NCBI GenBank assembly: GCA_903891095.1
Contig: CAITDI010000043.1
Span: forward strand, 1-64,000
DNA length: 64,000 nt
DNA from: an uncultured bacterium
Lineage (GTDB): Bacteria > Planctomycetota > Phycisphaerae > Phycisphaerales > SM1A02
Reading direction: 5' to 3'
The translations under genes and the position numbers were made by a program. The stretch's first letter is position 1, and each line of letters begins with the position of its first letter. Positions 53,147 to 62,297 of the stretch are shown here, in pieces. The notes beneath the pieces were generated by a model. The model was given only the letters and a program-made list of their open reading frames with translations, did no database searches and was not told where the DNA came from.

Positions 53147-53757
53147 TCCCGTCGGTTCGACGGAGATCGTCCTCATCGGGGTGCCCTCTGTCCGGCCAGT
53201 CGTGAGACGCGTTGTTCACGTTGAACGTCACGGCCGAGACGGAGGGTGGGGGTGAGGTGACTGGAGAGCCGAGTCGACTCGGTTCGTGAGTCTCCTGACG
53301 CCCACCCTCAGGCTTCGCCGGTGGTGTCCAGCGAACATCGACGTCGTTCGACTCGGCGGCCTGAGGGCACCCGTTCGTTCCACGTTCGATGTCGTTCAAG
53401 CTGGTGGCCTGACGGGTCCCGTCGTGTCGACGGAGATCGTCCTCATCGGGGTGCCCTCTGTCCGGCCAGTCGTGGGGTGTGGTGTTCACGCCAACCGTCA
53501 CGGCCGAGACGGAGGGTGGGGGTGAGGTGACTCGAATGCCGAGTCGACTCGGCTCGTGAGTCTCCTGACGCCCACCCTCAGGCTTCGCCGCTGTTGTCCA
53601 GCGAACATCGACGCCGTCCGACTCGGCGGCCTGAGGGCACCCGTTCGTTCCACGTTCGATGTCGTTCAAACTGGTGGCCTGACGGGTCCCGTCGGTTCGA
53701 CGGAGATCGTCCTCATCAGGGTGGGGTGAGGTGACTCGAATGCCGAGTCGACTCGGC
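53147..53757. repeat. 270-bp tandem repeat, about 2.3 copies, with palindromes
   Basis: CGGAGATCGTCCTCATC recurs at 53161, 53431 and 53701, exactly 270 bases apart. Each unit includes a palindrome GCCGAGTCGACTCGGC (53538-53553, 53742-53757; 53268-53283 has a final T). The last unit has lost about 66 internal bases. No supported gene lies in the 636-base gap 53142-53777. Minor sequence differences between units are clustered. Confidence 0.9.
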
Positions 53758-53777
53758 GGTTTCCGAGCACCCGTCCC

Positions 53778-54263
53778 TCACGCATCCCAACGCCGGTCGC
53801 GCTTCTTCTCGCCTTCGCGCTTCTTCGCCTCGATGCGGCGTTCGACGCTGCCGCGCGTCGGCTTGGTCTTGCGGCGGACCTTCGGCTTCTTGGCGGCCAT
53901 CGACACGAGCGTCTTGAGCCGCGTCATGCACGCCTCGCGGTTGTCGGCCTGCGAGCGCGTCGAGTGATCGCTGATGAGCAGCGCTTCGTCGGCGCCGTCG
54001 CCGACCACATGCGAGCCCGCCACCGCGCGCAACCGCGCGAATCCCGCGTCATCGAGCCCGAAGATGTCGCTGAACAGCACGCGCAGCTGCGCCTTGGTGC
54101 TGGTCTTGTTCACATGCTGGCCGCCGGGGCCGCTGCCGCGCACGAAGGTGAAGTCGAGCGCCGACTCCGCCACGCCGCATCCGCCACCGAGACGCACGAC
54201 GCTGCCCGAAGGCTGCGGCTTGCGCGGAGGTTCGTGGTTGGCTCGTGGGTCCGGCTGCTGCAT
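53778..54263 (-). CDS. arfB: Peptidyl-tRNA hydrolase ArfB-like (release factor GGQ protein)
   Basis: A 161-residue protein with only the GGQ domain of release factors, as in ArfB/ICT1, which rescues stalled ribosomes. The GGQ motif is in RGSGPGGQHVNKTSTKAQLR, and the C terminus is the strongly basic tail (KPKVRRKTKPTRGSVERRI, RREGEKKRDRRW-type) that enters the empty mRNA channel. No codon-recognition domain is present. The first 35 residues are not conserved in the family, so the start could lie a little further in. Confidence 0.92.
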   Translation of the reverse strand: MQQPDPRANHEPPRKPQPSGSVVRLGGGCGVAESALDFTFVRGSGPGGQHVNKTSTKAQLRVLFSDIFGLDDAGFARLRAVAGSHVVGDGADEALLISDHSTRSQADNREACMTRLKTLVSMAAKKPKVRRKTKPTRGSVERRIEAKKREGEKKRDRRWDA

Positions 54264-54294
54264 GCGTCAGAACTCCGTGCTTAGAACTCCGTGC

Positions 54295-55161
54295 TTAGAA
54301 CTCCAGCTTGATGCCCGCCCGCAAACCCTGCAGGCTGCCCGTCAGCGAGAGTTCCTCGGCATCCGCAGAGAGTCCGATGAGGCGATAGCCAAAGTACGCC
54401 GCGCATTGCGGCGAAAACCACGCGGTCGCGTCGGCCTCGATGTGCGACGCGGTGCCCATGCTGCTGTCGCCCGAGCCCATCGGCATCGCGAGTCCCGCCT
54501 GCGCCTTGCCGCAGATCTCCATGCGGCGCACGAGCGGAAAGCTCTCGCGCGTGTCGAATCCGACGCGCACGCCGATGCCGAGTTCAAGCGTGAGGAACGC
54601 CTCGTTCGCGGTCGTCGAGTCGCTCGTCGTCGTGTCGACGATGTCGCGCGCCATCGACTGGATGTCTGCCGAAACCGTCGTGAACACCGAGAAATCCGTG
54701 TTGTTCGCCGGCGCCTTCCAGCCTTCGCGCGCGTCGCTCCACATCATGGGGCGCTCGGCGTTGGGGCGGTAGAAGTCGTACAGCAGCTCGCCGCCAAAGC
54801 CCCACCACGAGAACGACGAGTGGAACGCGTCGCCTTGATTCACCGTGATTCCGCCGAGCGTGAACGCCTCGCTCGCGTCGGTCGCGCCCGTCGTCGAGAA
54901 CGCGAATCCGCGCACGGAGAACGCGATGCGGTCGCTGCGGAAACCGAGCGTGCCGCCAAACGACGGCGTCGAGTCATGCACGTCGACCGTGCGCACATCG
55001 ACATCCGCGCCATTGTCGGTGAAGTGTCCCTCGAGCCGAGGCAGCCAGAAGTCCGCCGAGACGTCGAGCTTGAACGGCGCAGGCTCGGGCACCGCGTTGG
55101 CGGCGGCCTGCGCGTCGGAAGCGGAGATTGCAGCGGCGAGAGCGAGCGTACCTGCGTCCAT
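54295..55161 (-). CDS. Outer-membrane beta-barrel-like protein
   Basis: A 288-residue protein with a signal-like N terminus (LALAAAISASDAQAAA). The rest is strand-rich with alternating aromatic and polar residues (ADFWLPRLEGHFTDNG, FSWWGFGGELLYDFYRP, YFGYRLIGLSADAEEL) and ends in AGIKLEF, a C-terminal phenylalanine typical of outer-membrane barrels. No specific family is evident. It lies 12 bases downstream of the metallophosphoesterase gene's stop region on the same strand, so cotranscription is likely. Confidence 0.65.
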   Translation of the reverse strand: MDAGTLALAAAISASDAQAAANAVPEPAPFKLDVSADFWLPRLEGHFTDNGADVDVRTVDVHDSTPSFGGTLGFRSDRIAFSVRGFAFSTTGATDASEAFTLGGITVNQGDAFHSSFSWWGFGGELLYDFYRPNAERPMMWSDAREGWKAPANNTDFSVFTTVSADIQSMARDIVDTTTSDSTTANEAFLTLELGIGVRVGFDTRESFPLVRRMEICGKAQAGLAMPMGSGDSSMGTASHIEADATAWFSPQCAAYFGYRLIGLSADAEELSLTGSLQGLRAGIKLEF

Positions 55162-55173
55162 CCGCGCAGCGTA

Positions 55174-56040
55174 TCAGCGCTTGCGCATCTCGATCACCGC
55201 GATCTCGGGCGGGCAGTTCACCCGAAGCGGGAACCACGCGCCCACGCCGTTGGTCACGTAGAGATGCGCGTCGTCGCGCTGGTAGTGGCCCGCCGAAAGC
55301 CGCTGCGTGAACACGAGGTTGTGCCTGCGGTTTCCGCGGCGCGCGACCTGCCCGCCGTGCGTGTGGCCCGAGAGCGTGAGCGGGATGCCGCGTTCTTCGG
55401 CAGCGACGAACGCCTTGGGATTGTGCGCCAGGAAGAGATCCGCGCGGCCCGCCCCGCACTTTCGCAGGCGATCCGCGCAGCCGGGGATCGACTTCGACCA
55501 GTCGATGCCGGCGACGAGCAGCCCGTCGCGGCCGCCCGCGCGGATCGACTCGTCGACCAGCGCGGTCAGCCCCGCCTCGCGCGCGCACTTGACGATCTGC
55601 CGCGGATGATCGAGGTGGTCGTGGTTGCCGAGCACGACGAACACGCCGAGCTGCGCCTTGAGGAGCGCGAGCCGCTCGAACAGCAGCGGGGCTTCCGCCG
55701 CCGAGAGATCGACGAGGTCGCCCGTGATCGCGATCAGGTCGGCCTTGACCGCGCGCACCGCGTCGACGGCCTGCATGAGCCGCTCCTCGCCGAGCAAGTG
55801 GCCGAAGTGGATGTCGGAGAGATGCGCGATCCGCAGCCCGTCGAACGCCGCGGGCCAGTTCGCGCTGGCGAAGCAGAGTTCCTTGAGCTCGATCGGCTGC
55901 GCGACGTGCCGCGCCTTGAGCCGGCCGCCCATGAGCGCGTCGGGCAGCTTGGTGAGCACCGCATTGCGCACCGTGGCGGTGTGGTACGCGAGCTTGCGGC
56001 GGCGCTTCTTCGCGGGCTCGCTCTTCTCAGGCTCGCTCAT
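55174..56040 (-). CDS. Metallophosphoesterase (calcineurin-like)
   Basis: A 288-residue phosphoesterase. The metal-binding set is complete: LSDIHFGHL, ITGDLVDLSA, VLGNHDHLD, the later LFLAHNPKAF and SGHTHGGQV. A basic N-terminal tail (SEPAKKRRRKLAYHT) precedes the domain; no clear TM helix is present. It resembles YaeI-type enzymes, which can act on lipid-linked phosphates, but the substrate is unknown. The start at 56040 overlaps the stop of the PLP decarboxylase gene by four bases, so they are coupled. Confidence 0.87.
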   Translation of the reverse strand: MSEPEKSEPAKKRRRKLAYHTATVRNAVLTKLPDALMGGRLKARHVAQPIELKELCFASANWPAAFDGLRIAHLSDIHFGHLLGEERLMQAVDAVRAVKADLIAITGDLVDLSAAEAPLLFERLALLKAQLGVFVVLGNHDHLDHPRQIVKCAREAGLTALVDESIRAGGRDGLLVAGIDWSKSIPGCADRLRKCGAGRADLFLAHNPKAFVAAEERGIPLTLSGHTHGGQVARRGNRRHNLVFTQRLSAGHYQRDDAHLYVTNGVGAWFPLRVNCPPEIAVIEMRKR

Positions 56041-57533
56041 GCGCGATCGGCCTCCGCGCACAGCAGCGTCGTGAACGCCGCCACATGCGCGCGCGTGGTC
56101 GCAAGCGCGCCGATCGACACGCGCAGCACGAGCTTGCCGTGGAACCTGCAGTGCGACACGAGGAAACGCCCGTCGCGGTTGACCGCGTCGATCAGCCGCT
56201 GCGTCGCGTCGTCGCCGTCCTTGTGCGCGATGCACACGAGGTTGAGCGGCGGATCGACCACGAGCGCGAGCTTCGCGTGCGCCTTCGCGCGCGCCGCGAG
56301 ATCCTGCGCCATCTCGACATGCTCGCGCACGAGCGCGCGCATGCCGCCGATGCCGAACGACCGCAGCACGAACCACAGCTTGAGCGCGCGGAACCGCCTC
56401 CCGAGCGGGACCTGCCAGTCGCGGTAGTCGATCACCTTGCCCGATTCCGTCGCGGAATTGCGCAGGTATTCGGGCAGCACGCTCAGCGCGCGCACGAGCT
56501 CCGCGCGGTTCGCAACCCACAGCACGTCGCAGTCGAAGTTGACCGGCATCCACTTGTGCGGGTTGAAGCACCAGCTGTCGGCGAACTCCGCGCCCGTGTT
56601 GACGAAGCGGAACTCCTCGCAGAACGCCGCGGTGCCGCTCATCGCCGCGTCGACGTGCAGCCAGATCCTGTGCGCGTTGCACACTTTCGCGATCGTCGCG
56701 ACGGGATCGATCGCGTTCACGCCCGTCGTGCCGACCGTCGCCGACACGAACGCGGGCAGATGCCCGAGGTTTCGGTCGCGCACGATCTCCTGCTCGAGGA
56801 TGTCGACGCGCATCGCGCCCCTCTCGTCGACGGGAATCAGCCTCACGAATTCCTTGCCGATGCCCGCGATGCGCGCGGCCTTCTCGATCGATGAATGCGC
56901 CTGGTCGCTCGTGTAGCACACGATCGCGCGTCCGCCCGCGCCGAGGCCGTGCGCGTCGCTCGCGAACTCCGTCGCACGCTCGCGCGCAGCGACCATCGCC
57001 ACGAGCGCCGCGGAACTCGCGGTGTCCTGCAGCACGCCGCCGCCGGCCGTCGTCGAGAGAAACCCGCGCGGCAGTCCCAGCGCGTGCACGAGCCAGTCGA
57101 GCACCTGCGTCTCGATCTCCGTGCACGCGGGGCTCGTCGACCACAGCATGCCCTGCACGCCGAGACCCGCGCTCGCGAGCTCGCCGAGGATCGACTCGTA
57201 GCTCGAGTTCGCGGGGAAGTATGCGAACCAGCCCGGATGCTGCCAATGGACGATGCCCGGCATCACCACGCGGTTGAGGTCCTCGAGGATCGCAGTCATC
57301 GGCTCGCCGCGCTCCGGCGCGCGCTCGGGCAGCATCGCGCGGATCGCGCCAGGCGCAGGCAGATGCGCGACCGGCCGCGACGCGATGTTCTCGCGGTAGT
57401 CCGCGATCCAGTCGATCAGCGCATGCCCCGCGCGGCGGAACGCCTCGGCATCGATCGGACCGTGCGGCGCATGCGGATGCGCATGGACATTCGGAGTCGA
57501 CGACGATGAAGATGGATGCGGCGCCGTGGTCAT
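56037..57533 (-). CDS. PLP-dependent amino acid decarboxylase (group II, aromatic type)
   Basis: A 498-residue pyridoxal phosphate enzyme. It starts MTTAPHPSSSSSTPNVHAHP, a low-complexity tail, then GHALIDWIADYRENI and HWQHPGWFAYFPANSSYESI, typical of aromatic-L-amino-acid decarboxylases. The catalytic lysine is in SWCFNPHKWMPVNFDCD, and PLP contacts are in HVDAAMSGTAAFCEE. The product is probably a biogenic amine from Trp, Tyr or Phe; the residue that would decide is not clear. It is followed by the metallophosphoesterase with a four-base overlap and diverges from a GNAT gene. Confidence 0.92.
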   Translation of the reverse strand: MTTAPHPSSSSSTPNVHAHPHAPHGPIDAEAFRRAGHALIDWIADYRENIASRPVAHLPAPGAIRAMLPERAPERGEPMTAILEDLNRVVMPGIVHWQHPGWFAYFPANSSYESILGELASAGLGVQGMLWSTSPACTEIETQVLDWLVHALGLPRGFLSTTAGGGVLQDTASSAALVAMVAARERATEFASDAHGLGAGGRAIVCYTSDQAHSSIEKAARIAGIGKEFVRLIPVDERGAMRVDILEQEIVRDRNLGHLPAFVSATVGTTGVNAIDPVATIAKVCNAHRIWLHVDAAMSGTAAFCEEFRFVNTGAEFADSWCFNPHKWMPVNFDCDVLWVANRAELVRALSVLPEYLRNSATESGKVIDYRDWQVPLGRRFRALKLWFVLRSFGIGGMRALVREHVEMAQDLAARAKAHAKLALVVDPPLNLVCIAHKDGDDATQRLIDAVNRDGRFLVSHCRFHGKLVLRVSIGALATTRAHVAAFTTLLCAEADRA

Positions 57534-57569
57534 GATGGGGAGCGTAGCCCCATCCGATACGCTCCGCGC

Positions 57570-58121
57570 ATGCGGAAAGCGCCTGAGTCCCTTCTGTCCG
57601 ACCGGCTTGCGCTTCGGCGTCATGTCGATGCGGACATCCCCGCGATGGTCCCCGCCATCGGGGATTTCGAAGTCGCGCGCAACCTCAAGCGCGTGCCGTA
57701 TCCGTACACCGACGACGATGCCCGCGCATTCCTCCGCATGGCCGACGAGGGTTGGTCGGCGGGAACGTTCTTCGCGTTTGCGATCGAGCACCGTGCGAGC
57801 GCTCGTCTGATCGGAGGCATCGGCTGCGTGATCGGTGGCGATGAGGCGGCCGCTTCGCAGGTCGCGGCCTGCGGCTACTGGCTCGCGCGCAGCGAGTGGG
57901 GGCGCGGCTACGGACGCGAGGCGCTGGCGCGGCTCGTGCGCTTTGCGTTCCACGAGCTCGACCCGCCGCTCGCGCGGCTCGAGGCGAACGCGCACGCGGG
58001 CAACATCGCGTCGCAGCGCGTGCTCATCGCGTGCGGCTTCGAGCAAGCCGGCGAGTGCGTCGAGACCTGCGCAGCGACGGGACAAGCCGTGCGCGCGCTC
58101 CGGTTCGAGCTGCGCGCCTGA
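57570..58121 (+). CDS. GNAT-family N-acetyltransferase
   Basis: A 183-residue acetyltransferase of the RimJ/RimL type. The pattern LLSDRLALRRHVDADIPAM, AIGDFEVARNLKRVPYPYT, GYWLARSEWGRGYGREALARL (acetyl-CoA pyrophosphate loop) and NIASQRVLIACGFEQAGECV is diagnostic. The ATG at 57570 fits the family; frame upstream is Arg-rich. It diverges from the decarboxylase by 36 bases and is convergent with the M3 peptidase gene. Target (ribosomal protein, aminoglycoside or small molecule) is unknown. Confidence 0.88.
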   Translation: MRKAPESLLSDRLALRRHVDADIPAMVPAIGDFEVARNLKRVPYPYTDDDARAFLRMADEGWSAGTFFAFAIEHRASARLIGGIGCVIGGDEAAASQVAACGYWLARSEWGRGYGREALARLVRFAFHELDPPLARLEANAHAGNIASQRVLIACGFEQAGECVETCAATGQAVRALRFELRA

Positions 58122-58127
58122 CCGTCG

Positions 58128-59819
58128 TCAGCTTGCGACCAGCTCGCGGTCGACCTCGGTCGCGAGCTCGTGCATCAGGCCCGACGACAGCTCGAAGCGC
58201 AGCCCCGCCGTGCGGAAGAGCTCGGGCAGCGGCCGCGATCCGCCGAGCGCGAGGCCCTTGCGGTAGTTCGCGAGCGCCAGCTTCTGGTCGCGGCGCGCGT
58301 TCATCCACATCTGGATCGCGCCCGTCTCGGCGATGCCGTACTCGATGTAGTAGAACGGCATGCCGAAGAGATGCAGCTGCCGCTGCCACGACGCGTCGCG
58401 CGCGTCCTCGAAGCCGGCCCACGCGATGTCGTTGCCGAACCGCGCCGTGAGTCCGCGCCACGCCTCGGTGCGCTGCGCGCGCGTGTGGCCGGGATTCGTG
58501 TAGATCCAGTGCTGGAACGCGTCGATCGTCGCGATCCAGGTCATGATCGTCGGGAACTTCTCAAGCCGCTCGCGCAGCGCGCGCTTGCACTCGTCCTGCG
58601 AGTAGAACTCGTGGTGATACGGCAGCGTGAGCAGCTCCATCGACATCGACGCGACCTCCGCGAACTCGGTCGGCGAGTTGCGGTACTCGACCAGCGGATC
58701 TTCCTTCGACAGGATCGAGTGGAACGCGTGGCCCGCCTCGTGCACCATCGTCACGAGGTCGCGGTGCATGCCCGCGGCGTTCATGAAGATGAACGGCGTG
58801 CGCGAATACTGGCGCTGGTACTGGTAGCCGCCCGGCGCCTTGCCAGGCCGCGACTCGAGGTCGAGGCAGTCGCCCGTGCGCATCGTGTCGAACATCTCGC
58901 CGAGCCCGCCGCCCATCGCATGGAACATGCGCGAGCAGCCGTCGACGAGCTGCTGCGCGTTCTCGAACGGACGCAGCGGCTTGCGGCCCTTCACATCGAC
59001 CGCGAGATCCCACGGACGCAGCGGCGTGATGCCGAGGTCGTTCGCGCGCTCGCGGTCGAGGCGGCGCTGCATCGGCACGAGGTGCTGCTCGATCGACGCA
59101 TGCATCGCCATGCAGTCGGCCGGCGTGTAGTCGAAGCGCTTGAAGCGGCGGTGCTGGAAATCGCGGAAGTTCGGGAATCCCGCGTTGAGCGCCATCTGGT
59201 GGCGCAGCGCGATCATGCGGTCGAAGATCTCGTCGATCGCGTCGCGGTCCTGCAGGCGACGCTCGTTGATCGCGCGCCAGGCGCTCTCGCGCACCGCGCG
59301 GTCGCTCTCCTCGAGATAGCGGCCCATCTGCGGCATCGTGCGCGTCTTGCCGTCGAACTCGACGGACATGCGGCCGATGGTCTGGTTGTACTTCTGGTCG
59401 AGCTCGGCGAGCTCGGTCTCGAGCGGGATGTTCGCCTCGCGGAACAGCTCGATGTCCACGCGCAGTCCGCGCAGCAGCACCTCGTAGCGCGCCTTCGGCA
59501 GCGCGTCGGCGTGCGGGTTGGTCGCGATCTTCTTGTCGAGCGCGCTCGAGACGGGCTTGAGCTTCGGGTCGACGTCGCGCACGAAGCCGAGATACGCGTT
59601 CTCCGCGTTCTTGTCCTCGGTGTTGCGCGTGGTCGCGATGTAGAGGTTCGCGGTGCACTCGGCGACGAGCGCGTCGAGGTCGCTGCGGTCGAGGATGAGC
59701 TGCTCGAGCTCGTCCGCATTCGCGATCGTTCGCGAAAGCAACTCGTTGTAGTGGGGCTCCAGCGCCGCGAAGTTGGTGGCGTCGAGATTCGAAGGCGCGT
59801 AGGGTCGAGGAGCGGCCAT
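58128..59819 (-). CDS. pepF: M3-family oligoendopeptidase F
   Basis: Zinc metallo-oligopeptidase of 563 residues acting on short peptides in the cytoplasm. The active site MVHEAGHAFHSILSKED contains HExxH with the third ligand glutamate downstream (SPTEFAEVASMSMELLTLP). The N-terminal helical half (LEPHYNELLSRTIANADEL) and GYQYQRQYSRTPFIFMNAAG region fit the family. No signal peptide is seen. It is convergent with the GNAT gene and divergent from ispE across 82 bases. Confidence 0.94.
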   Translation of the reverse strand: MAAPRPYAPSNLDATNFAALEPHYNELLSRTIANADELEQLILDRSDLDALVAECTANLYIATTRNTEDKNAENAYLGFVRDVDPKLKPVSSALDKKIATNPHADALPKARYEVLLRGLRVDIELFREANIPLETELAELDQKYNQTIGRMSVEFDGKTRTMPQMGRYLEESDRAVRESAWRAINERRLQDRDAIDEIFDRMIALRHQMALNAGFPNFRDFQHRRFKRFDYTPADCMAMHASIEQHLVPMQRRLDRERANDLGITPLRPWDLAVDVKGRKPLRPFENAQQLVDGCSRMFHAMGGGLGEMFDTMRTGDCLDLESRPGKAPGGYQYQRQYSRTPFIFMNAAGMHRDLVTMVHEAGHAFHSILSKEDPLVEYRNSPTEFAEVASMSMELLTLPYHHEFYSQDECKRALRERLEKFPTIMTWIATIDAFQHWIYTNPGHTRAQRTEAWRGLTARFGNDIAWAGFEDARDASWQRQLHLFGMPFYYIEYGIAETGAIQMWMNARRDQKLALANYRKGLALGGSRPLPELFRTAGLRFELSSGLMHELATEVDRELVAS

Positions 59820-59901
59820 AGTTGGTTGAGTCTACAGAATTTCACGGTAATTCGGCACCCGCACAGCCAGAAGCCGCGCGAGGTCGCGATATCTTCGCGC
59901 C

Positions 59902-60843
59902 ATGCCGTCCGTGGTCCAGGCGTTCGCGCCCTCGAAGGTCAACCTCGCACTCTCGGTCGGCGCGCCCGACGCGAGCGGCATGCACCCGCTTGCATCCTGG
60001 ATGGTCACGACGCGGTTTGGCGACGATTTGACGCTGAAAAGGCTGCTTCCGGGCACGCCGTCGCGGTACGCGATCGAGTGGCACGGGGACGCGCCGCGCA
60101 AATCTGACATCGATTGGAAAATTTCCAAAGACCTCGCCGTTCGCGCGCACCTCGCGCTCGAGCAGAAGCTCGGTCGCGAACTCCCCGTGCAAATGCGGCT
60201 GCAGAAGCGCATTCCCGTCGGCGGCGGGCTCGGCGGCGGCTCGTCCGACGCAGGCGCGATGCTCCGCGCGCTCGACGCGCTGTTCGACCTGCGGCTGCGG
60301 CCGGACTTCCTCGAGCACATCGCGCAGCCGCTTGGCAGCGACGTGCCGTTTCTCGTGCGCGGTGGCAGCGCGATCGTCGAGGGACTCGGCGAGCGGATCT
60401 CCCGCGCGGCCGATCACCGCGCGCATCTCGTGCTCGCGTTTCCCGACATCCAGTGCCCGACCGGTCCCGTCTACAAGACCTTCGATGCGCTGCGCGGCCC
60501 CGACGCGCGGGTCGACGCCGACCGCGTGCGCGGACTCGCCGAGTCGGGCGCGAACGCCGACAATCCGTTCAACGACCTCGCCGCCGCCGCATGCGCGATC
60601 GCGCCGCAACTGGCCGAACTGCGCGCACAAGTCGAAGCGCTCGCGCGCCAGCCCGTCCATGTGAGCGGCTCGGGATCGACGCTCTTTCTCGTGTGCGACG
60701 ACAGTTTCCACGCCGAGGCGCTCGCGGGATCGATCGAGATGAAGTTCGGGATTCCCGCGGTTTCCACGGTGACCGCGCCTCCGCCGCCCGAAGACGTCGA
60801 CGGCGAGCCGCGCATGATGGAGTCGCCCGCGGAAGAGGATTGA
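59902..60843 (+). CDS. ispE: 4-(cytidine 5'-diphospho)-2-C-methyl-D-erythritol kinase
   Basis: GHMP kinase of the non-mevalonate isoprenoid pathway. The 313-residue product starts with FAPSKVNLALSVGAPDASGM, contains the ATP loop RIPVGGGLGGGSSDAGAMLR and the DVPFLVRGGSAIVEG motif, and has the third GHMP motif HVSGSGSTLFLVCDD. The C terminus is acidic (PPPPEDVDGEPR). It is followed by nadA after 52 bases. Other MEP-pathway genes are not in the window. Confidence 0.93.
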   Translation: MPSVVQAFAPSKVNLALSVGAPDASGMHPLASWMVTTRFGDDLTLKRLLPGTPSRYAIEWHGDAPRKSDIDWKISKDLAVRAHLALEQKLGRELPVQMRLQKRIPVGGGLGGGSSDAGAMLRALDALFDLRLRPDFLEHIAQPLGSDVPFLVRGGSAIVEGLGERISRAADHRAHLVLAFPDIQCPTGPVYKTFDALRGPDARVDADRVRGLAESGANADNPFNDLAAAACAIAPQLAELRAQVEALARQPVHVSGSGSTLFLVCDDSFHAEALAGSIEMKFGIPAVSTVTAPPPPEDVDGEPRMMESPAEED

Positions 60844-60895
60844 GCGGTCGCACGGTTGCTGCGCCTCCCATGAATCGCCCCTAGACTGCGCTCCC

Positions 60896-62092
60896 ATGCT
60901 CTGGCAGCCCTCACTTCCGCAGCGCTACCTCGACGCGACCGAGGACCAACTCGCGAACGCCATCGCCGCGCGCCGCAAGGAACTCGGCTCCAAGCTGCTG
61001 ATCCTCGGCCACCACTACCAGCAGGACGCCGTCATCCAGCACGCCGACCTGATCGGCGACAGCCTCAAGCTCTCGCAGATGGCCGCCGCCGAAGCACCCA
61101 AGCGCGGCGCGAAGTTCATCGTCTTCTGCGGCGTGCACTTCATGGCCGAGACCGCGGACATCCTCACCGCCGACGACGTCGAGGTGATCCTGCCCGATCT
61201 CTCCGCTGGCTGCTCGATGGCCGACATGGCCGGCTACGAGGACACCGTCGACGCGTGGGAGGCGATACACGCCGCGATCGGCAGCAAGAAGCAGCGCGTC
61301 ATCCCGATCACCTACGTGAACTCCACGGCGGCGATCAAGGCGTTCGTCGGCCAGCATGGCGGCGCGTGCTGCACGAGCTCGAACGCCAAGCGCGTGTTCG
61401 AGTGGGCCATCAAGGGCGGCGACCAGCCGATCGCCAAGGGCGAGGAGATCAAGATCCTCTTCCTGCCCGACCAGCACCTCGGCCGAAACACCGCGAAATC
61501 GCACGGTTTCGTGACCGAGATCGACGCGCTCGCCAAGGGCGCGCCCGACGCGCAGTGCGCGCTCTGGAATCCCAAGCTCGAGAACGGCGGCCTCACGCCC
61601 GCGCAGATCCGCGACGCCAAGGTCCTGCTCTGGGCCGGCCACTGCAGCGTGCACAAGCTCTTCCGTCCCGAGCACGTCGCCGCGGCGCACAAGGACAAGC
61701 GCACCGTGCTCGTGCATCCCGAGTGCGCGCAGGAGGTCGTCGACATCTCCGACCTCGCGGGCTCGACGGAGTTCATCATCGACACCATCGAAAGCGCCGC
61801 GCCAGGCACCAGCTGGGCCGTCGGCACCGAGGTGCACCTCGTCAACCGCATCGCGCGCCGCGCGGCCGATCGCGAGGTCAATGTGCGCATCCTCAGCGAT
61901 TGCCAGTGCCTGTGCACCACGATGTACCGCATCGACCAGGCGCACATGTCGTGGTGCCTCGATCAGCTCGCGGCCGGCAAGGTCGTCAATCGCATCGCCG
62001 TGCACCCCGAGGCCAAGCGCCTCGCCAAGCTGGCGCTTGAGCGCATGCTGCGGCTGTCGCCGACGCGCGGCGTGCCGGTCGCGGTGGACTGA
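60896..62092 (+). CDS. nadA: Quinolinate synthase A
   Basis: Fe-S enzyme that condenses iminoaspartate with dihydroxyacetone phosphate to quinolinate for NAD synthesis. The 398-residue product has ILGHHYQQDAVIQHADLIGD, the first cluster cysteine in IVFCGVHFMAETADILTADD, MPDLSAGCSMADMA-like text, AYVNST-type loop (TYVNSTAAIKAF), the HPECAQEVVDISDLAGST cysteine, and a C-terminal cysteine pair in SDCQCLCTTMYRI. It is in the same direction as ispE. nadB is not nearby. Confidence 0.95.
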   Translation: MLWQPSLPQRYLDATEDQLANAIAARRKELGSKLLILGHHYQQDAVIQHADLIGDSLKLSQMAAAEAPKRGAKFIVFCGVHFMAETADILTADDVEVILPDLSAGCSMADMAGYEDTVDAWEAIHAAIGSKKQRVIPITYVNSTAAIKAFVGQHGGACCTSSNAKRVFEWAIKGGDQPIAKGEEIKILFLPDQHLGRNTAKSHGFVTEIDALAKGAPDAQCALWNPKLENGGLTPAQIRDAKVLLWAGHCSVHKLFRPEHVAAAHKDKRTVLVHPECAQEVVDISDLAGSTEFIIDTIESAAPGTSWAVGTEVHLVNRIARRAADREVNVRILSDCQCLCTTMYRIDQAHMSWCLDQLAAGKVVNRIAVHPEAKRLAKLALERMLRLSPTRGVPVAVD

Positions 62093-62100
62093 GGCGTGGC

Positions 62101-62163
62101 TGAGCGGTCGCAGCTGCGGCTTCGTAGTTTGAGCGGTCGCAGCTGCGGCTGCTTCCTTTGGTG
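62101..62163. repeat. TGAGCGGTCGCAGCTGCGG repeat, two copies
   Basis: TGAGCGGTCGCAGCTGCGGC occurs at 62101-62120 and again from 62130, the second followed by TGCTTCCTTTGGTGGG as in the 33231 repeat. They lie 8 bases after the nadA stop codon. The remaining 135 bases before the next gene show no gene. Confidence 0.88.
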
Positions 62164-62297
62164 GGTGTGACCGTTTTCGAGGCTGCGCGCTGGCCGCGCG
62201 TGGCATCGCGTCTCGATCCCTGTTCCGCGGTGGAATCGCCGCGCGCCGCGCAACGACGGTCCGACTCGCTGCTACCGTCCCGCGCTCGAGTCCAAAC

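Noticed and set aside
51372-53669. Minus-strand frame through the 270-bp repeats into sucD
   Set aside because: It runs antisense to purM and out of frame in sucD; the repeat part alone has no ribosome site or domain.
53147-53757. Insertion sequence with inverted ends
   Set aside because: The palindromes are internal to direct repeats; there is no transposase frame and no terminal inverted repeat pair.
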